64,000 bases of DNA from Mercurialis annua (Eukaryota; Streptophyta; Magnoliopsida; Malpighiales; Euphorbiaceae). The notes below the pieces were generated by a model. It ran no database searches, had not been told where the DNA came from, and saw nothing but the letters and a program-made list of their open reading frames with translations. Location of the stretch: assembly GCF_937616625.2 (NCBI RefSeq), contig NC_065575.1, positions 22,864,001-22,928,000 of the forward strand, written 5' to 3'. The position numbers and the translations under genes are program-made. Position 1 is the stretch's first letter. Each line of letters begins with the position of its first letter. Shown here piece after piece: positions 50,601 through 60,511 of this stretch.

Positions 50601-51787
50601 GATTGTAAACGTTTGGCTTAAATTGCTAAAAAGGGGAAACATTTGGTTTTGTTTGGTTAATTTTCTATACGTTCGGCTTAAATTGTTAAAAAGGCGAAAC
50701 GTTTGGATTTGTTTCGTAACATTTGTAAACGGTTGTATTGGTTTCGTAACGTTTTAAACGTTTTGCTTTAATTGCTAAAAAGGTGAAACGTTTGGATTTG
50801 TTAAGTAACGTTTGGCTTAAATCGCTAAAAAGGGGAAATGGTTGGATTTATTTCATAACGTTTGGCTTAAATCGTTAAAAAGGGAAACGTTTGGATTTCT
50901 TTCGTAACGTTCGTAAACGTTTAGCTTAAATTGCTAAAAGGTGAAACCTTTAGATATGTTTCGGATCATTTTAAACGTTTGGATCAGTTTCGTAACGTTT
51001 TAAACATTCGGCTTAAATCACTAAAAAGGTTAAACGTTTAGATTTATTACGTAACTTTTGTAAATGTTTGGCTTAAATCGCTAAAAGGTGAAGTGTTTGG
51101 ATTTGTTTCGCAACGTTCGTAAACGTTTGGCTTAAATCATTAAAAAGGGGAAACGTCTGGATTTGTTTCGTAACGTTCGTAAACGTGTCGCTTAAATCGC
51201 TACAAGGGGGAAAAGTTTTGATTGGTTTCGTAACGTTTTTAATGTTTTTCTTCAATCGCTAAAAAGGTGAAACGTTTGGATTTGTTTCTTAACGTTTATA
51301 ACGTTTGGCATAAATCGCTAAAATGTGAAACGTTTGAATTTGTTTCATAACGTTTGTGAACGTTTAGCTTAAATTGCTAAGAATGCGAAACACTTGGATT
51401 TGTTTCGTAACGTTTGTAAACTTTTGGCTTATATCGCTAAAAAGGTGAAACATTTGGATTTTTTTTGTAAAGTTTACCTTAAATCGATAAATAGGTGAAA
51501 CGTTTGGATTTCTTTCGTAACGTTTTAAACGTTTGGATTGTTTTCGTAACGTTTTAAACGTATGGATTTGTTTCTTAACATTTTTAAACGTTTGGCTTAA
51601 ATTTCTAAAAACGGGAAACCTTTGGATTTGTTTAGTAACGTTTTAAACGTTTGGATTGGTTTCGTAATGTTTTAAACGTTTGGCTTAAATCGCTAAAAAG
51701 GTGACACGTTTGGTTTTGTTTCGAAATGTTTGTAAATGTTTGGCTTCAATCGCTAAAGAGATGAAACGTTTGGTTTTGTTTCTTAAC
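47686..51787. repeat. Satellite array, block 6
   Basis: Satellite between MITE copies 2 and 3, spanning the end of higher-order copy 2 and most of copy 3. No gene is seen. Confidence 0.95.
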
Positions 51788-52091
51788 TATGGGTGTGCAT
51801 TCGGTTAAACCGAACTGACCGAACCGAAATTTTTGGTTTTTTCAGAAACCGAACCGAACCGAAATTCTGGGAAAATTTCATTTTTCAAACCGAACATGTT
51901 GGTTCGGTCGGTTATTTCGGTTCGGTTCGGTTTTTCGGTTCGGTTTAGTGTAAAATTTACTGAAATTTTTTTACTCTAAAAACCGAATCGAACTGACCAA
52001 CCGAAATTATTCTACTTTTTCAAACCGAACCGAACCGAATTTGTCGGTTCGATTCGGTTATTCGGTTTCGGTCGGTTTTTGCACACCCCTA
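51788..52091. mobile_element. hAT-like MITE, copy 3
   Basis: 304 bp, flanked by TTCTTAAC (51780-51787 and 52092-52099), with ends like copy 2. The shared position in all three higher-order copies shows one insertion later multiplied with the array. Confidence 0.85.
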
Positions 52092-52208
52092 TTCTTAACG
52101 TTTGTAAACGTTTGGCTTAAATCGCTAAAAAGGTGAAATGTTTGGATTTGTTTCGAAACTTTTTAAACGTTTGGATTTGTTTCGTAATGTTTGGATTTGT
52201 TTCGTAAC
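52092..52208. repeat. Satellite array, block 7
   Basis: Short satellite remnant before E4. The last five bases, GTAAC (52204-52208), are the left target duplication of E4; the right partner lies beyond the window. Confidence 0.93.
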
Positions 52209-52357
52209 TGTAATATCCCGTAAAATTTTAATTTTATTTTGTTAATTTCCGACGTGGTTCCGGATGTGTTTTGAGGGGTATTTGAAGTTTCGTAAATTTT
52301 TGTGGTTCGATTCATTTTTGGTTCGGTTTAAAAAAAAAAAAACTTCTTCTTTGGGTT

Positions 52358-52606
52358 GTGGTTCAACCGAAGTGGTTGAACCACTTTCGTTTGACTCAGG
52401 TCTCATTTGAGACCTGAGAAAAACGAAGGTTCCCGTTCGAGAATCCAAGGATTCTCGAACGAGAATCCTTTTTCAGGCCTGATCCCGTTCGGGACCAGGC
52501 CCTTTCTCGAACGGGATCAGGCCAAATTTGGCCATTCCCGTTCGGGAACAGGCCCTTTCTCGAACGGGAACAGGCCAAATATGGCCATTCCCGTTCGTGA
52601 ATGGTA
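52358..52606. repeat. Hairpin series in E4 U3
   Basis: At least four perfect inverted repeats in 250 bp: 52358-52368 with 52374-52384 (11-bp arms, 5-nt loop); 52395-52405 with 52408-52418 (11-bp arms, 2-nt loop); 52435-52446 with 52449-52460 (12-bp arms, 2-nt loop); 52476-52491 with 52508-52523 (16-bp arms, 16-nt spacer). The palindrome GGCCAAATTTGGCC sits at 52520-52533. CCCGTTCGGGA words recur. The series ends just upstream of the TATA-like box. Confidence 0.9.
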
Positions 52607-52668
52607 ACAGCTTTTGGACCCCTTCGCCCAGCCCACTTCGCACTCATTTTCGACACATCTCCTCTCGA

Positions 52669-52676
52669 TATTTAAA
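52669..52676 (+). promoter_or_regulatory. TATA-like box of E4 5' LTR
   Basis: TATTTAAA about 460 bp into the LTR, just after the hairpin series and before a CT/CA-rich stretch (CTTCACCACTCATCACTG) that looks like a plant start-site region. Confidence 0.6.
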
Positions 52677-54466
52677 GTCGACTTCTAAACAGAAAATCTT
52701 CACCACTCATCACTGAAACCCTAGCCGTTTTCCGCTTGTCATTTCGCTGAGTATCGAAGCTGTTATCATCTTCCAAAGATCGCTGTTCGGTAAGTTTTCT
52801 GATTCTTATGATTTCCAGATTTTGCTTTTGAACGTCATTGCGTAATTTGGTTCGTTCTCTCTCGTTTCTAGATCGAAATCAGAACCGTTTGATTCCAGAC
52901 GATCTAGACTCACGTACCTACGTTTCCCTACCTCAGTTTCGCTGAACGGTACGCCGTCGATCTCGTTCTAATCAATCCCGTTTCATCGTTTCGGTTTGCT
53001 ATATATTTCTGTTTTGGCTTTTGATTTCTGCCGAACCATTTTGTTTCCCTTTGGCCATGGATTTGATTGTTTGGCTTATAGATCTCTAGGGTTAATTGTT
53101 AGTTTATGATTTCATGGAGTTATCAAACCATTTTCCATTTTCGTGTTGAGAGTTGGTTCGGCAGTAACGTTTAAGGTTTGATTCTTTGTGTTGAATGATT
53201 ATGGGTATGTAGAAATTGTGTTATGTTGATTTGGATTGGTTTATGGCTATTAGGTTGCTTGGCTTTGATAAGATTGATGATTGAGTTTAGTTTCAGAATC
53301 ATAAAAATGGTGATTTGGTTGTTTGAGCATGGCGGGGTTTGTTCTTGTTTCAAATAGAGAAGATGGTTAATTTCCTAGGTTAATCACTAGAATGTTTTGT
53401 TCAAATCAAATAAATCCTTAGAGTTAAACTTTACAAAAATACTTGGATTTTATTTGATTCACAAATTAAATATAGAAAGCAATAGTTAATCATAATTAAG
53501 TTAATATAATTACTCGGGTAATTATATTTGTTTTCAAATGTCGTTTTGTCAAAAGTTGGCTAAATTACAATTTAGCCCCTAAACTTATTTTATAACTTAA
53601 TTAAGTGGATTTTTGGTTAATAACTTTATTGTTGGTTTTAATTATAAAGAAAAGCAATAAATTGATTTCGGATATCAAATTGGCTAAAGTGCAATTTAGC
53701 CCCTAATTGGCAAAAGTACCATTTAGTCCCTACTTGGTTAAAATACAAATTGGTCCCTGAATTTTTATTTGACTTATACAATTAAGTTTTTGGTTCGTAA
53801 CTTGGGTTACTTGAAATTGAAGTTATTGAGTTCCGCTTTTAAAATGGATTATTATTTTGTTAAATTATTTTATAAATATAAACTCGGGTTTATATTTGAT
53901 AAACGTTTTGAGTCGGATTAGACTTGGGTCATCCGACAAGTGAGGTTAGCTTGGTAGTTATTGGTAACTCGGCTAACCCACTATTTGGAAATTATTTGTT
54001 ATTTAAAGTTATTAAATAATATTTATAAATTGGATTTAAGCGGGAACTCAATAGACTTATATTAATTGGGCTTTATTACCTTTTGGATATATTTGTGTTA
54101 CTTTGGATTGTTATTTACTACATGTTAATTGTGCTAGTCTTATGTGGTGTCTAGTACTCTTTAGAGTTAGGGTCTGATTTTAATAATTATTTTATTTGTC
54201 TAGACTCGTCTACTGTTCGTGCTTCAGAGGCGAACCAGAGTTAGTTGCTTGCCGGTATTTCACGCGGATTAGCAAGCAGTGAGTTTATATTTACTATTTA
54301 CCGCTTTATTAAGTAAATTGTTATTTTAATATTAAATATATATACTGTACGTATATTTCGAACTGTTTTTATATTATGGCTCTTAGTTGGAACGTGCTAC
54401 CTAATGGGCATCATTAGGACTGCGTGCGCACCGGTATTGATCTGGGTAAGGTATATATGGAAATGT

Positions 54467-54588
54467 GGTAACTCGGTGTGAGCATAGCTCTCGGGACCAG
54501 GTAGAGTAACTCGGTGTAGCTCAGCTCTCGGGACTCTGGTATAAGTGTGGTCAGTGGTAACTCGGTGTAGCTCAGCTCTCGGGACCAG
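54467..54588 (+). repeat. Three-fold GTAACTCGGTGT repeat in E4 5' LTR
   Basis: Three spaced copies of GTAACTCGGTGTAGCTC followed by AGCTCTCGGGACC; the first has the variant GTGAGCATAGCTC. It matches the triplet in E2 in number, order and variant, so it predates the split of the two families. Confidence 0.85.
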
Positions 54589-55179
54589 ACCTATTGGATT
54601 ATGATTATTATTTAGAATTGTGGATTAGGGTTCCAACTATTATCTGTAATATCGTTATTAAATGTTTTAAACGTTTTAAAGGTTTTCCACTTAATAAATG
54701 TAAATAGTGGTATGAACTCATCTCAGTATATCTGACCGCGTTGTTTTCCCAATTTTCCCCAGGGTTATGATCTGAGAGAGTCTGGTGATCTCCGCATTTA
54801 CTTTTCCTCGGAGGTTCCCTTTTATTTTAATAAAACTGTAAAACTGTTTTATTCATAGACCGCAGTAGTAACTAGACGTCTTTGTTATTTTTATATATTT
54901 TGTCGGATTGGTTCGACTGGTTATATTGCTTTGGCATGTTAAATTATTTATATTGGTTTATGATAAATCTATTTTAGACTCAGAATTGAATAAGCATGTT
55001 ATATTAACTGTTGATCATTATAACTGCTAGTTTAGGTTGAAGTCTCGGTTGCCCCCGAGCATTGGTTTTCTGCAGGTTTATGTGTTTATGTTATTTGTAA
55101 GGCTAGCTACGGGTTTTGGTACTACATTACCCATACCCTAGCGCCGGTCGCGATTCATGAAAATGGGTCGTGACAAACT

Positions 55180-55191
55180 TGGTATCAGAGC
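55180..55191 (+). promoter_or_regulatory. Primer-binding site (initiator Met tRNA) of E4
   Basis: TGGTATCAGAGC four bases after the 5' LTR end. Confidence 0.94.
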
Positions 55192-55516
55192 TTTGGTTTC
55201 AAACCAAGGCCAATTGCTTGCTATGTGTTTACTCTGTTAAGTGTTGTTGTGTCTTAGGAACTACTGCGGATATAGGATTCTGTCATGTCTTTAAAAACGT
55301 CATCTTTTGATTTTAAAACTTTCTGCCTACACCAATAGGATTGCGTCGAGTCAGTCATTGTACGTTGATTTGATGTTGTTAAATGTTAATTTTATTTCAC
55401 TTGGGTGAACATTTTTATTGCTGTTGATTTCTTGGGAAATCCTATATGTTGCTTGTTTTGTTCATACTTGGGTATGAAATATCTGTTATTTAAATTGTGT
55501 TGTTCAATCTTAGGAT
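55192..55516 (+). other. Leader between primer site and gag of E4
   Basis: 325 bp without coding features. A block near 55257 (AGGAACTACTGCGGATATAG) aligns with the E1 leader near 10402, which may mark a packaging or dimerisation signal. It ends AATCTTAGGAT just before the gag ATG. Confidence 0.65.
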
Positions 55517-56341
55517 ATGGACAACGTTATTCGTACTCGTGCTCGTGCTGCGGCAGAGCAAGAAGCTGTGGCTGATGATGCGATTTCCATTGAAGTCGAT
55601 CAGAACGTACCACCAGTTCAGGCTAATGCTGGACGTGGTCGAGGTGGAGGTGCTGGCAGAGGTAGAGGTGCTGGTAGAGGCAGAGGAGCTGGTGCTGGTA
55701 GAGGTGGAGCGAGAGGACGCGGTGCAGCAGGTGTTCAGGCACCGAATGTGCAACAGGCACCAAATATGCAAGCGTTCGACTTCACTACTTTCTTGGCTGG
55801 CGTTGTCGAAATGCAGAACAATCAGGCTCTACTGCAGAATCAGTGTAATATACTGGGTCAGTTAGCGCAGCAACAGCAACCTCAGGTTGGTGCTGTAGCT
55901 GGTATTGGTGGAAATGCTGGTGACGGTCATATTCCAACAGACAGAGAGTTGGTGATGACCTACTTGAAGTTGAATCCGACTTCTTTTGATGGTACTGGGG
56001 ATGCTCTTGACTTTTTGGAGGAATTTGAGTACAACAGTCAGAGGATTCAAGCGTCTGATCGTCAATCAGTGATGCTTGTGGAAATGTCGCTGAAGGGTCC
56101 AGCTAAGGATTGGTATCGCGATAACATCAGGCCAGTTATGGATACTTTGCCTTGGGCTGATTTTGTGATCAGGTTCAGAGGTTACTATCTACCTTTCTCT
56201 GTTACTGAGAGTTTCAGAGAAAAGCTGCTCACTTTGAAAAAGGGGGATAGATCGGTGACAGACTACACTACTGAGTTTGTACGTTTGGGGCGGTTTGCTA
56301 CAGATCTACAGGGTGATCAAGAGCGAGTGAACGACCGTTAG
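55517..56341 (+). pseudogene. gag, N-terminal part (E4, frameshifted)
   Basis: 274 codons from an ATG. Gag forms the virus-like particle that encloses the element RNA during reverse transcription in the cytoplasm. Residues 39-70 are a Gly/Arg run (GRG repeats) likely to bind RNA. Residues about 140-270 match the retrotransposon gag domain, with typical features near LNPTSFDGTGD, MSLKGPAKDWY and VTDYTTEFVRL. The frame ends at a TAG at 56339-56341, where a short indel shifts the reading frame; recognisable gag sequence continues in the next frame to about 56470. In this group gag and pol normally form one frame, so this is a broken copy, not a separate gene. The same start recurs at 63858. Confidence 0.88.
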
Positions 56342-56474
56342 GGGTTTAGGCTCGGAGTTTCTTCCTTTGCTGATAGGGACAAACATGGAGTTTGCTCGGT
56401 TAGTGGATAGTGCGCGGCGGATGGAGAATTCGATGGTTCAGTTTGGGACGATCTCTGACCCTTTCCAGAATTAG
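56342..56474 (+). pseudogene. gag continuation, out of frame, ending in a stop
   Basis: In the frame used by downstream pol this stretch reads gag-like sequence (for example LLIGTNMEFARLVDSARRM) and then meets TAG at 56472-56474. So two lesions, the frameshift at about 56338 and this stop, separate gag from pol. Confidence 0.75.
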
Positions 56475-59264
56475 AAGGGAAAGAGTGACGTTCCTAGTGG
56501 GGGGCAGCGGGCCCCAGTGCAGCATGGTAGTGGGAATTACTACAGTGGCTCTTCTCAGGCCAACAGGGGGAGTCGACGGACTCACAACAAAGGGAGGCAT
56601 AGTGCCAGGAGTACTCCGTACAGTTCTAGTAGCAGTGGGAGTAACCGTGGTTCAGGACGCGGGTACAGTGGTGGATCGAACATTCCGTTCTGCCAGAATT
56701 GCAGACGTAGGCATTATGGTCAGTGCCAGTTAGCTCCTGGAGGTTGTTTCACTTGTGGCCAGCCGGGTCATTTTTCTAGGGAGTGTCCGACATCTGGGCA
56801 GCAGATGTCTAACTCTAGTGTGGCGCAGTCATCTTATCAGCAGCAGAGACCTGCGTTTACACAGTCTGTAGGGTACTCTCAACCTGCAGCATCTTTTGGT
56901 GGCCAGCGGGGCCGTGGTTCTGGTGGCAGAGGTTTTGGTGGCCGTGGTAACGGCGGTAGAGGTTCCAACGGTTATTGTACTGGACAGAGTTCGCAGCAGC
57001 AGCCGCAGGGTCAGGCCAGAGTGTTCGCACTTACTCCTCAGGATGCGCGTGCATCAAATGCTGTGGTGCAAGGTACCATTCCGATTTCTTTTACTGATGC
57101 TTTGGTATTATTTGATGCGGGTGCGACCTATTCGTTTGTTTCTACTTGTTTTGCTGGGAAATTGGGTAGAGCACCATCTGTTTTATGTGAACCTCTAGCT
57201 GTGTCTACACCTATGTCTGAAGGTGTAGTAGTGGACGTCGTCTATCCTTCTTGTCCTGTGGTTATTCAGGGTAGAGAATTATGTGCTGATTTGATTGTAC
57301 TTGACGTTCTTTCTTTTGATGTTATCTTGGGGATGGACTGGTTGTCACGCCATTATGCTTCTATTGACTGTCGAGGGAAGTCAGTCGAGTTCAGGATTCC
57401 AGGTGGTCTACCTTTTTCCTTTCAGGGAGAAAAGGCAGAGACACCTAAGAATCTGATTTCCGCCATCAAGGCGAAGCGGATGTTAGGCAAGGGTTGCCAG
57501 GGTTTTCTTGCTGTGGTTCGTGATTTGGAGGCTGATGGTAGTGATATGCATAGTGTTCCGATAGTGAATGAGTTCACTGATGTGTTTCCAGAGGAATTGC
57601 CTGGATTACCACCTGATCGTGATATTGAGTTTTGCATTGATATGGTTTCTGGTACAGCTCCGATTTCGATACCGCCGTATCGGATGGATCCTGCAGAGCT
57701 GAAGGAGTTGAAGGACCAGTTACAAGAGTTGTTGGATAGCGGGTTCATCAGACCGAGTACTTCTCCGTGGGGTGCTCCAGTTCTGTTTGTAAAGAAGAAA
57801 GACGGTTCCTTTCGGCTGTGTATCGACTACAGACAGTTGAATAAGGCTACTGTCAAGAACAGATATCCTCTTCCTCGCATCGATGATCTGTTTGACCAGT
57901 TGCAGGGTGCGAAGTGTTTTTCCAATATTGATTTGAGGTCTGGGTATCATCAGCTACGGATCCGTGATGCAGATGTGCCTAAGACTGCTTTCCGGACTCG
58001 TTATGGACATTTTGAGTTTCTGGTTATGTCCTTTGGTCTGACGAACGCACCAGCAGCGTTTATGGATATGATGAACAGAGTGTTCAAGCCGTTTTTGGAT
58101 CAATTTGTTATCGTCTTCATTGATGACATTTTGATCTATTCTCGGAGTGAGGAGGAGCATGCTTACCATTTGAGGACTATACTACAGACGTTGCGTGAGC
58201 ATCAGTTGTACGCTAAGTTCTCAAAATGTGAGTTCTGGTTGGATCAGGTTACCTTTCTAGGACACGTGGTGTCGAAAGATGGGATCAAGGTTGATCCGAA
58301 GAAGATTGAGGCGGTCATGGATTGGCAAAGGCCAAGGTCAGTTACCGAGATCAGAAGTTTTCTGGGTTTAGCTGGCTACTATCGTCGGTTCGTGCAAGAT
58401 TTCTCCAGAATATCTGCACCTTTGACTAAACTGACACAGAAGGGTGTCAAGTTTGAGTGGACTGACAAGTGCGAGGCGAGCTTTGAGAAGCTCAAGGAGA
58501 TTTTGACTACAGCTCCGGTGTTGGCATTGCCTTCTGGCATTGATGGTTTCACAGTGTATTGTGATGCGTCTCGGATTGGTTTGGGTTGCGTTCTGATGCA
58601 ACATGGACAGGTGATTGCCTATGCTTCCAGACAGTTGAAGAAGCATGAGGTGAATTACCCTACTCATGATTTAGAGTTGGCAGCTGTGGTTTTTGCGCTG
58701 AAAATCTGGAGGCATTATTTGTATGGTGCTACTTGTGAGATTTTCACTGATCATAAGAGTCTGAAATATATCTTTGATCAGAGAGAATTGAACTTGAGAC
58801 AGAGGAGGTGGCTAGAGTTGCTGAAAGACTACGACTGTACTATTCAGTACCATCCTGGTAAGGCTAATGTGGTAGCCGATGCGTTGAGTCGCAAGTCTTC
58901 AGGTAGTTTGGCTCATATTTCTGAGATTGGGCGTAGACCCATGGTTAGAGAGTGGCATAGTTTGATAGCTTCAGGCTTTGGATTTCAGATTTCTCAGACT
59001 GGTTGTTTGTTAGCACAGTTGCAAGTGCAACCCGTTTTGATTGATCGGATCAAAGCTTTACAAGCTGAGGATCCACAGTTGAAACGGATTATTGAGGAGA
59101 TCCAGCAGGACAGTAATTCTGAGTTTACTTTTGTGGATGGTGTTCTGAGACATGGTTCGAGATTGTGTGTTCCGGATTCAGATGGTTTGAGGGACCAGAT
59201 CTTGGAAGAAGCGCACAAGTCTGCTTATAGTGTTCATCCGGGTCCTACTGGTGGAGCGGGATGA
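56475..59264 (+). pseudogene. Zinc knuckles, protease, RT, RNase H and start of integrase (E4 pol)
   Basis: Open from 56475 to 59264; residue numbers below count from the GTG at 56517 (915 codons). Two zinc knuckles: [12 protein letters not shown] (residues 59-70) and [14 protein letters not shown] (77-90). The aspartic protease site is FDAGATYSF (D200; normally DSG or DTG), followed by ILGMDWL. Reverse transcriptase runs from about 388 to 550, with [22 protein letters not shown] and catalytic FIDD (D536, D537; 58122-58127). RNase H has the expected acidic set D683, E720, D745 and D788, ending at VVADALSR. The integrase zinc-binding region begins with two His ([11 protein letters not shown]) and then the frame is lost near 59250, apparently through a deletion that also removes the residues before the Cys pair. 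No ATG is needed, because this is normally part of a gag-pol polyprotein. Confidence 0.92.
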
Positions 59265-60430
59265 AGAAGGATGTCGCTGAGTATGTTTCTAAGTGTCTGA
59301 CGTGCCAGCAGGTGAAGCTGGAACATCAGAGACCTTTTGGCTATCTGCAACCACTACCTATTCCAGAGTGGAAGTGGGAGCGGATTGCTATGGATTTTGT
59401 GGTTGGTTTACCACGTACTCGACAGGGATACGATTCCATCTGGGTGATAGTTGACCGTATGACCAAGTCAGCTCATTTCCTTCCGATTAAGGTTTCGTAT
59501 ACTGCTTCGAGGTTGGCTCAGTTGTACATCGACAGGATTGTCAGTTTGCATGGTGTACCGGTTTCTATTGTTTCAGACAGAGGTTCTGTGTTTACTTCGA
59601 GGTTTTGGAAGGCGTTACAGGAATCCTTGGGTTCTCGGTTGGATTTCAGTACAGCTTTTCATCCTCAGACTGACGGTCAGTCTGAGAGGACTATTCAGAC
59701 GTTGGAGGATATGCTCAGGATGTGTGTTCTCGATTTTCAGGGTAGCTGGGATACTCATTTGCCGTTGATTGAGTTTTCCTATAACAACAGTTATCATGCG
59801 AGTATCGAGATGGCGCCGTATGAGGCTTTGTACGGGCGCAAGTGTAGATCTCCTATCTGTTGGGAGGAGGTCGGAGAGCGTAAACTCTCGGGAGCGGAAA
59901 TTATTCAGATTACCTCTGAGAAGGTACCGTTGATTAAGCGGAGGTTAGAGACTGCTTTTAGTCGGCATAAGAGTTATGCTGATCCGAAGAGGAAAGACAT
60001 TGAGTTCCAGGTTGGTGATTTCGTATTTCTTCGGGTTTCGCCTATGAAAGGCGTGGTTCGTTTTGGTGTCAAGGGAAAGTTGGCACCGAGGTATATTGGT
60101 CCTTATGAGATTTCGGAGAGGATTGGAGCTGTGGCTTATCGTCTGGTTCTACCGCCAGACATGTCGTTAGTACATCCGGTGTTTCACGTTTCTATGTTGA
60201 GAAAGTGCGTTTCTGATCCTTCGCACGTGATTGTGCCTCAGAGTGTTGAGATTGACCAGGAGCTGTCCTATGAGGAACAGCCAGTTGAGATTGTTGATAC
60301 GCAGGTGCGTAAATTGCGGAACAAGGAGATTCCGATGGTCAAAGTTCTCTGGCGCAATCATTCTGTAGAGGAGTGTACTTGGGAGACCGAGTTGGATATG
60401 CGGAATTGCTATCCTTTTCTATTTCCGTGA
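59261..60430 (+). pseudogene. Integrase core, GPY/F and chromodomain-like C-terminus (E4 pol)
   Basis: 389 codons overlapping the previous frame by 4 nt; the ATG is an internal Met of the polyprotein, not a true start. Cys pair CLTC (residues 12 and 15) completes the zinc-binding motif. The catalytic triad is D45 (59393), D106 (59576) and E142 (59684), with the usual D-x35-E spacing and [15 protein letters not shown] module follows ([10 protein letters not shown]), then [12 protein letters not shown]. The C-terminal 50 residues (from about 335) form a chromodomain-like fold with [16 protein letters not shown], which in chromoviruses guides integration to modified chromatin. The stop is TGA at 60428. 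The catalytic residues are intact, but the reading frame no longer joins RT, so this copy should not be functional. Confidence 0.92.
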
Positions 60431-60511
60431 GGTACAATATCTTGTTTTTCTGTGACTTTGTAGTTTTTACTTGTGTTACGTGTTGTTCTGATGTGATTTA
60501 CTTGTCGTGTT

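Larger units (their letters stand above)
41300..52208. repeat. 4.3-4.4-kb higher-order repeat, about 2.5 copies
   Basis: The landmark TTCAATCGCTGAAAAGG recurs at about 41403, 45710 and 50113, spacings of 4307 and 4403 bp. Each copy contains an identically placed MITE. Copy 3 is cut off at 52208 by insertion of E4; the corresponding empty sites are GTAAC at 43445-43449 (copy 1) and 47798-47802 (copy 2). Confidence 0.88.
52209..55175 (+). repeat. 5' LTR of E4
   Basis: 2967 bp, TGTAATATCCCG ... GGGTCGTGACA, preceded by GTAAC. Contains a hairpin series at 52358-52606, a TATA-like box at 52669, a three-fold CTCGGTGT repeat at 54467-54588 and the conserved CCCTAGCGCCGGTCGCG end. Short frames in it have no protein features. 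Confidence 0.95.

Noticed and set aside
2697..51255. Many 60-92-codon frames in the satellite, mostly minus strand (for example 3652-3855, 37154-37357, 38913-39146)
   Set aside because: They are the 60-bp repeat read in one frame. Lengths end wherever a unit-length shift occurs, many lack ATG starts, and no gene context exists.
1..52208. Telomere-like or CENP-B-box-like motif in the satellite
   Set aside because: No TTTAGGG runs were seen, and TTTCGTAACG matches the CENP-B box only over a few bases.
52396..52716. Overlapping frames on both strands in the E4 LTR hairpin region, repeated at 60737-61057
   Set aside because: Open reading comes from inverted repeats lacking stops. The same frames appear in both LTRs and have no protein features.
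54467..54588. GTGTAGCTCAGC resembles the D-arm/A-box of a tRNA gene
   Set aside because: The spacing to GG does not fit an A box, no B box or cloverleaf follows, and the string is a three-fold LTR repeat.
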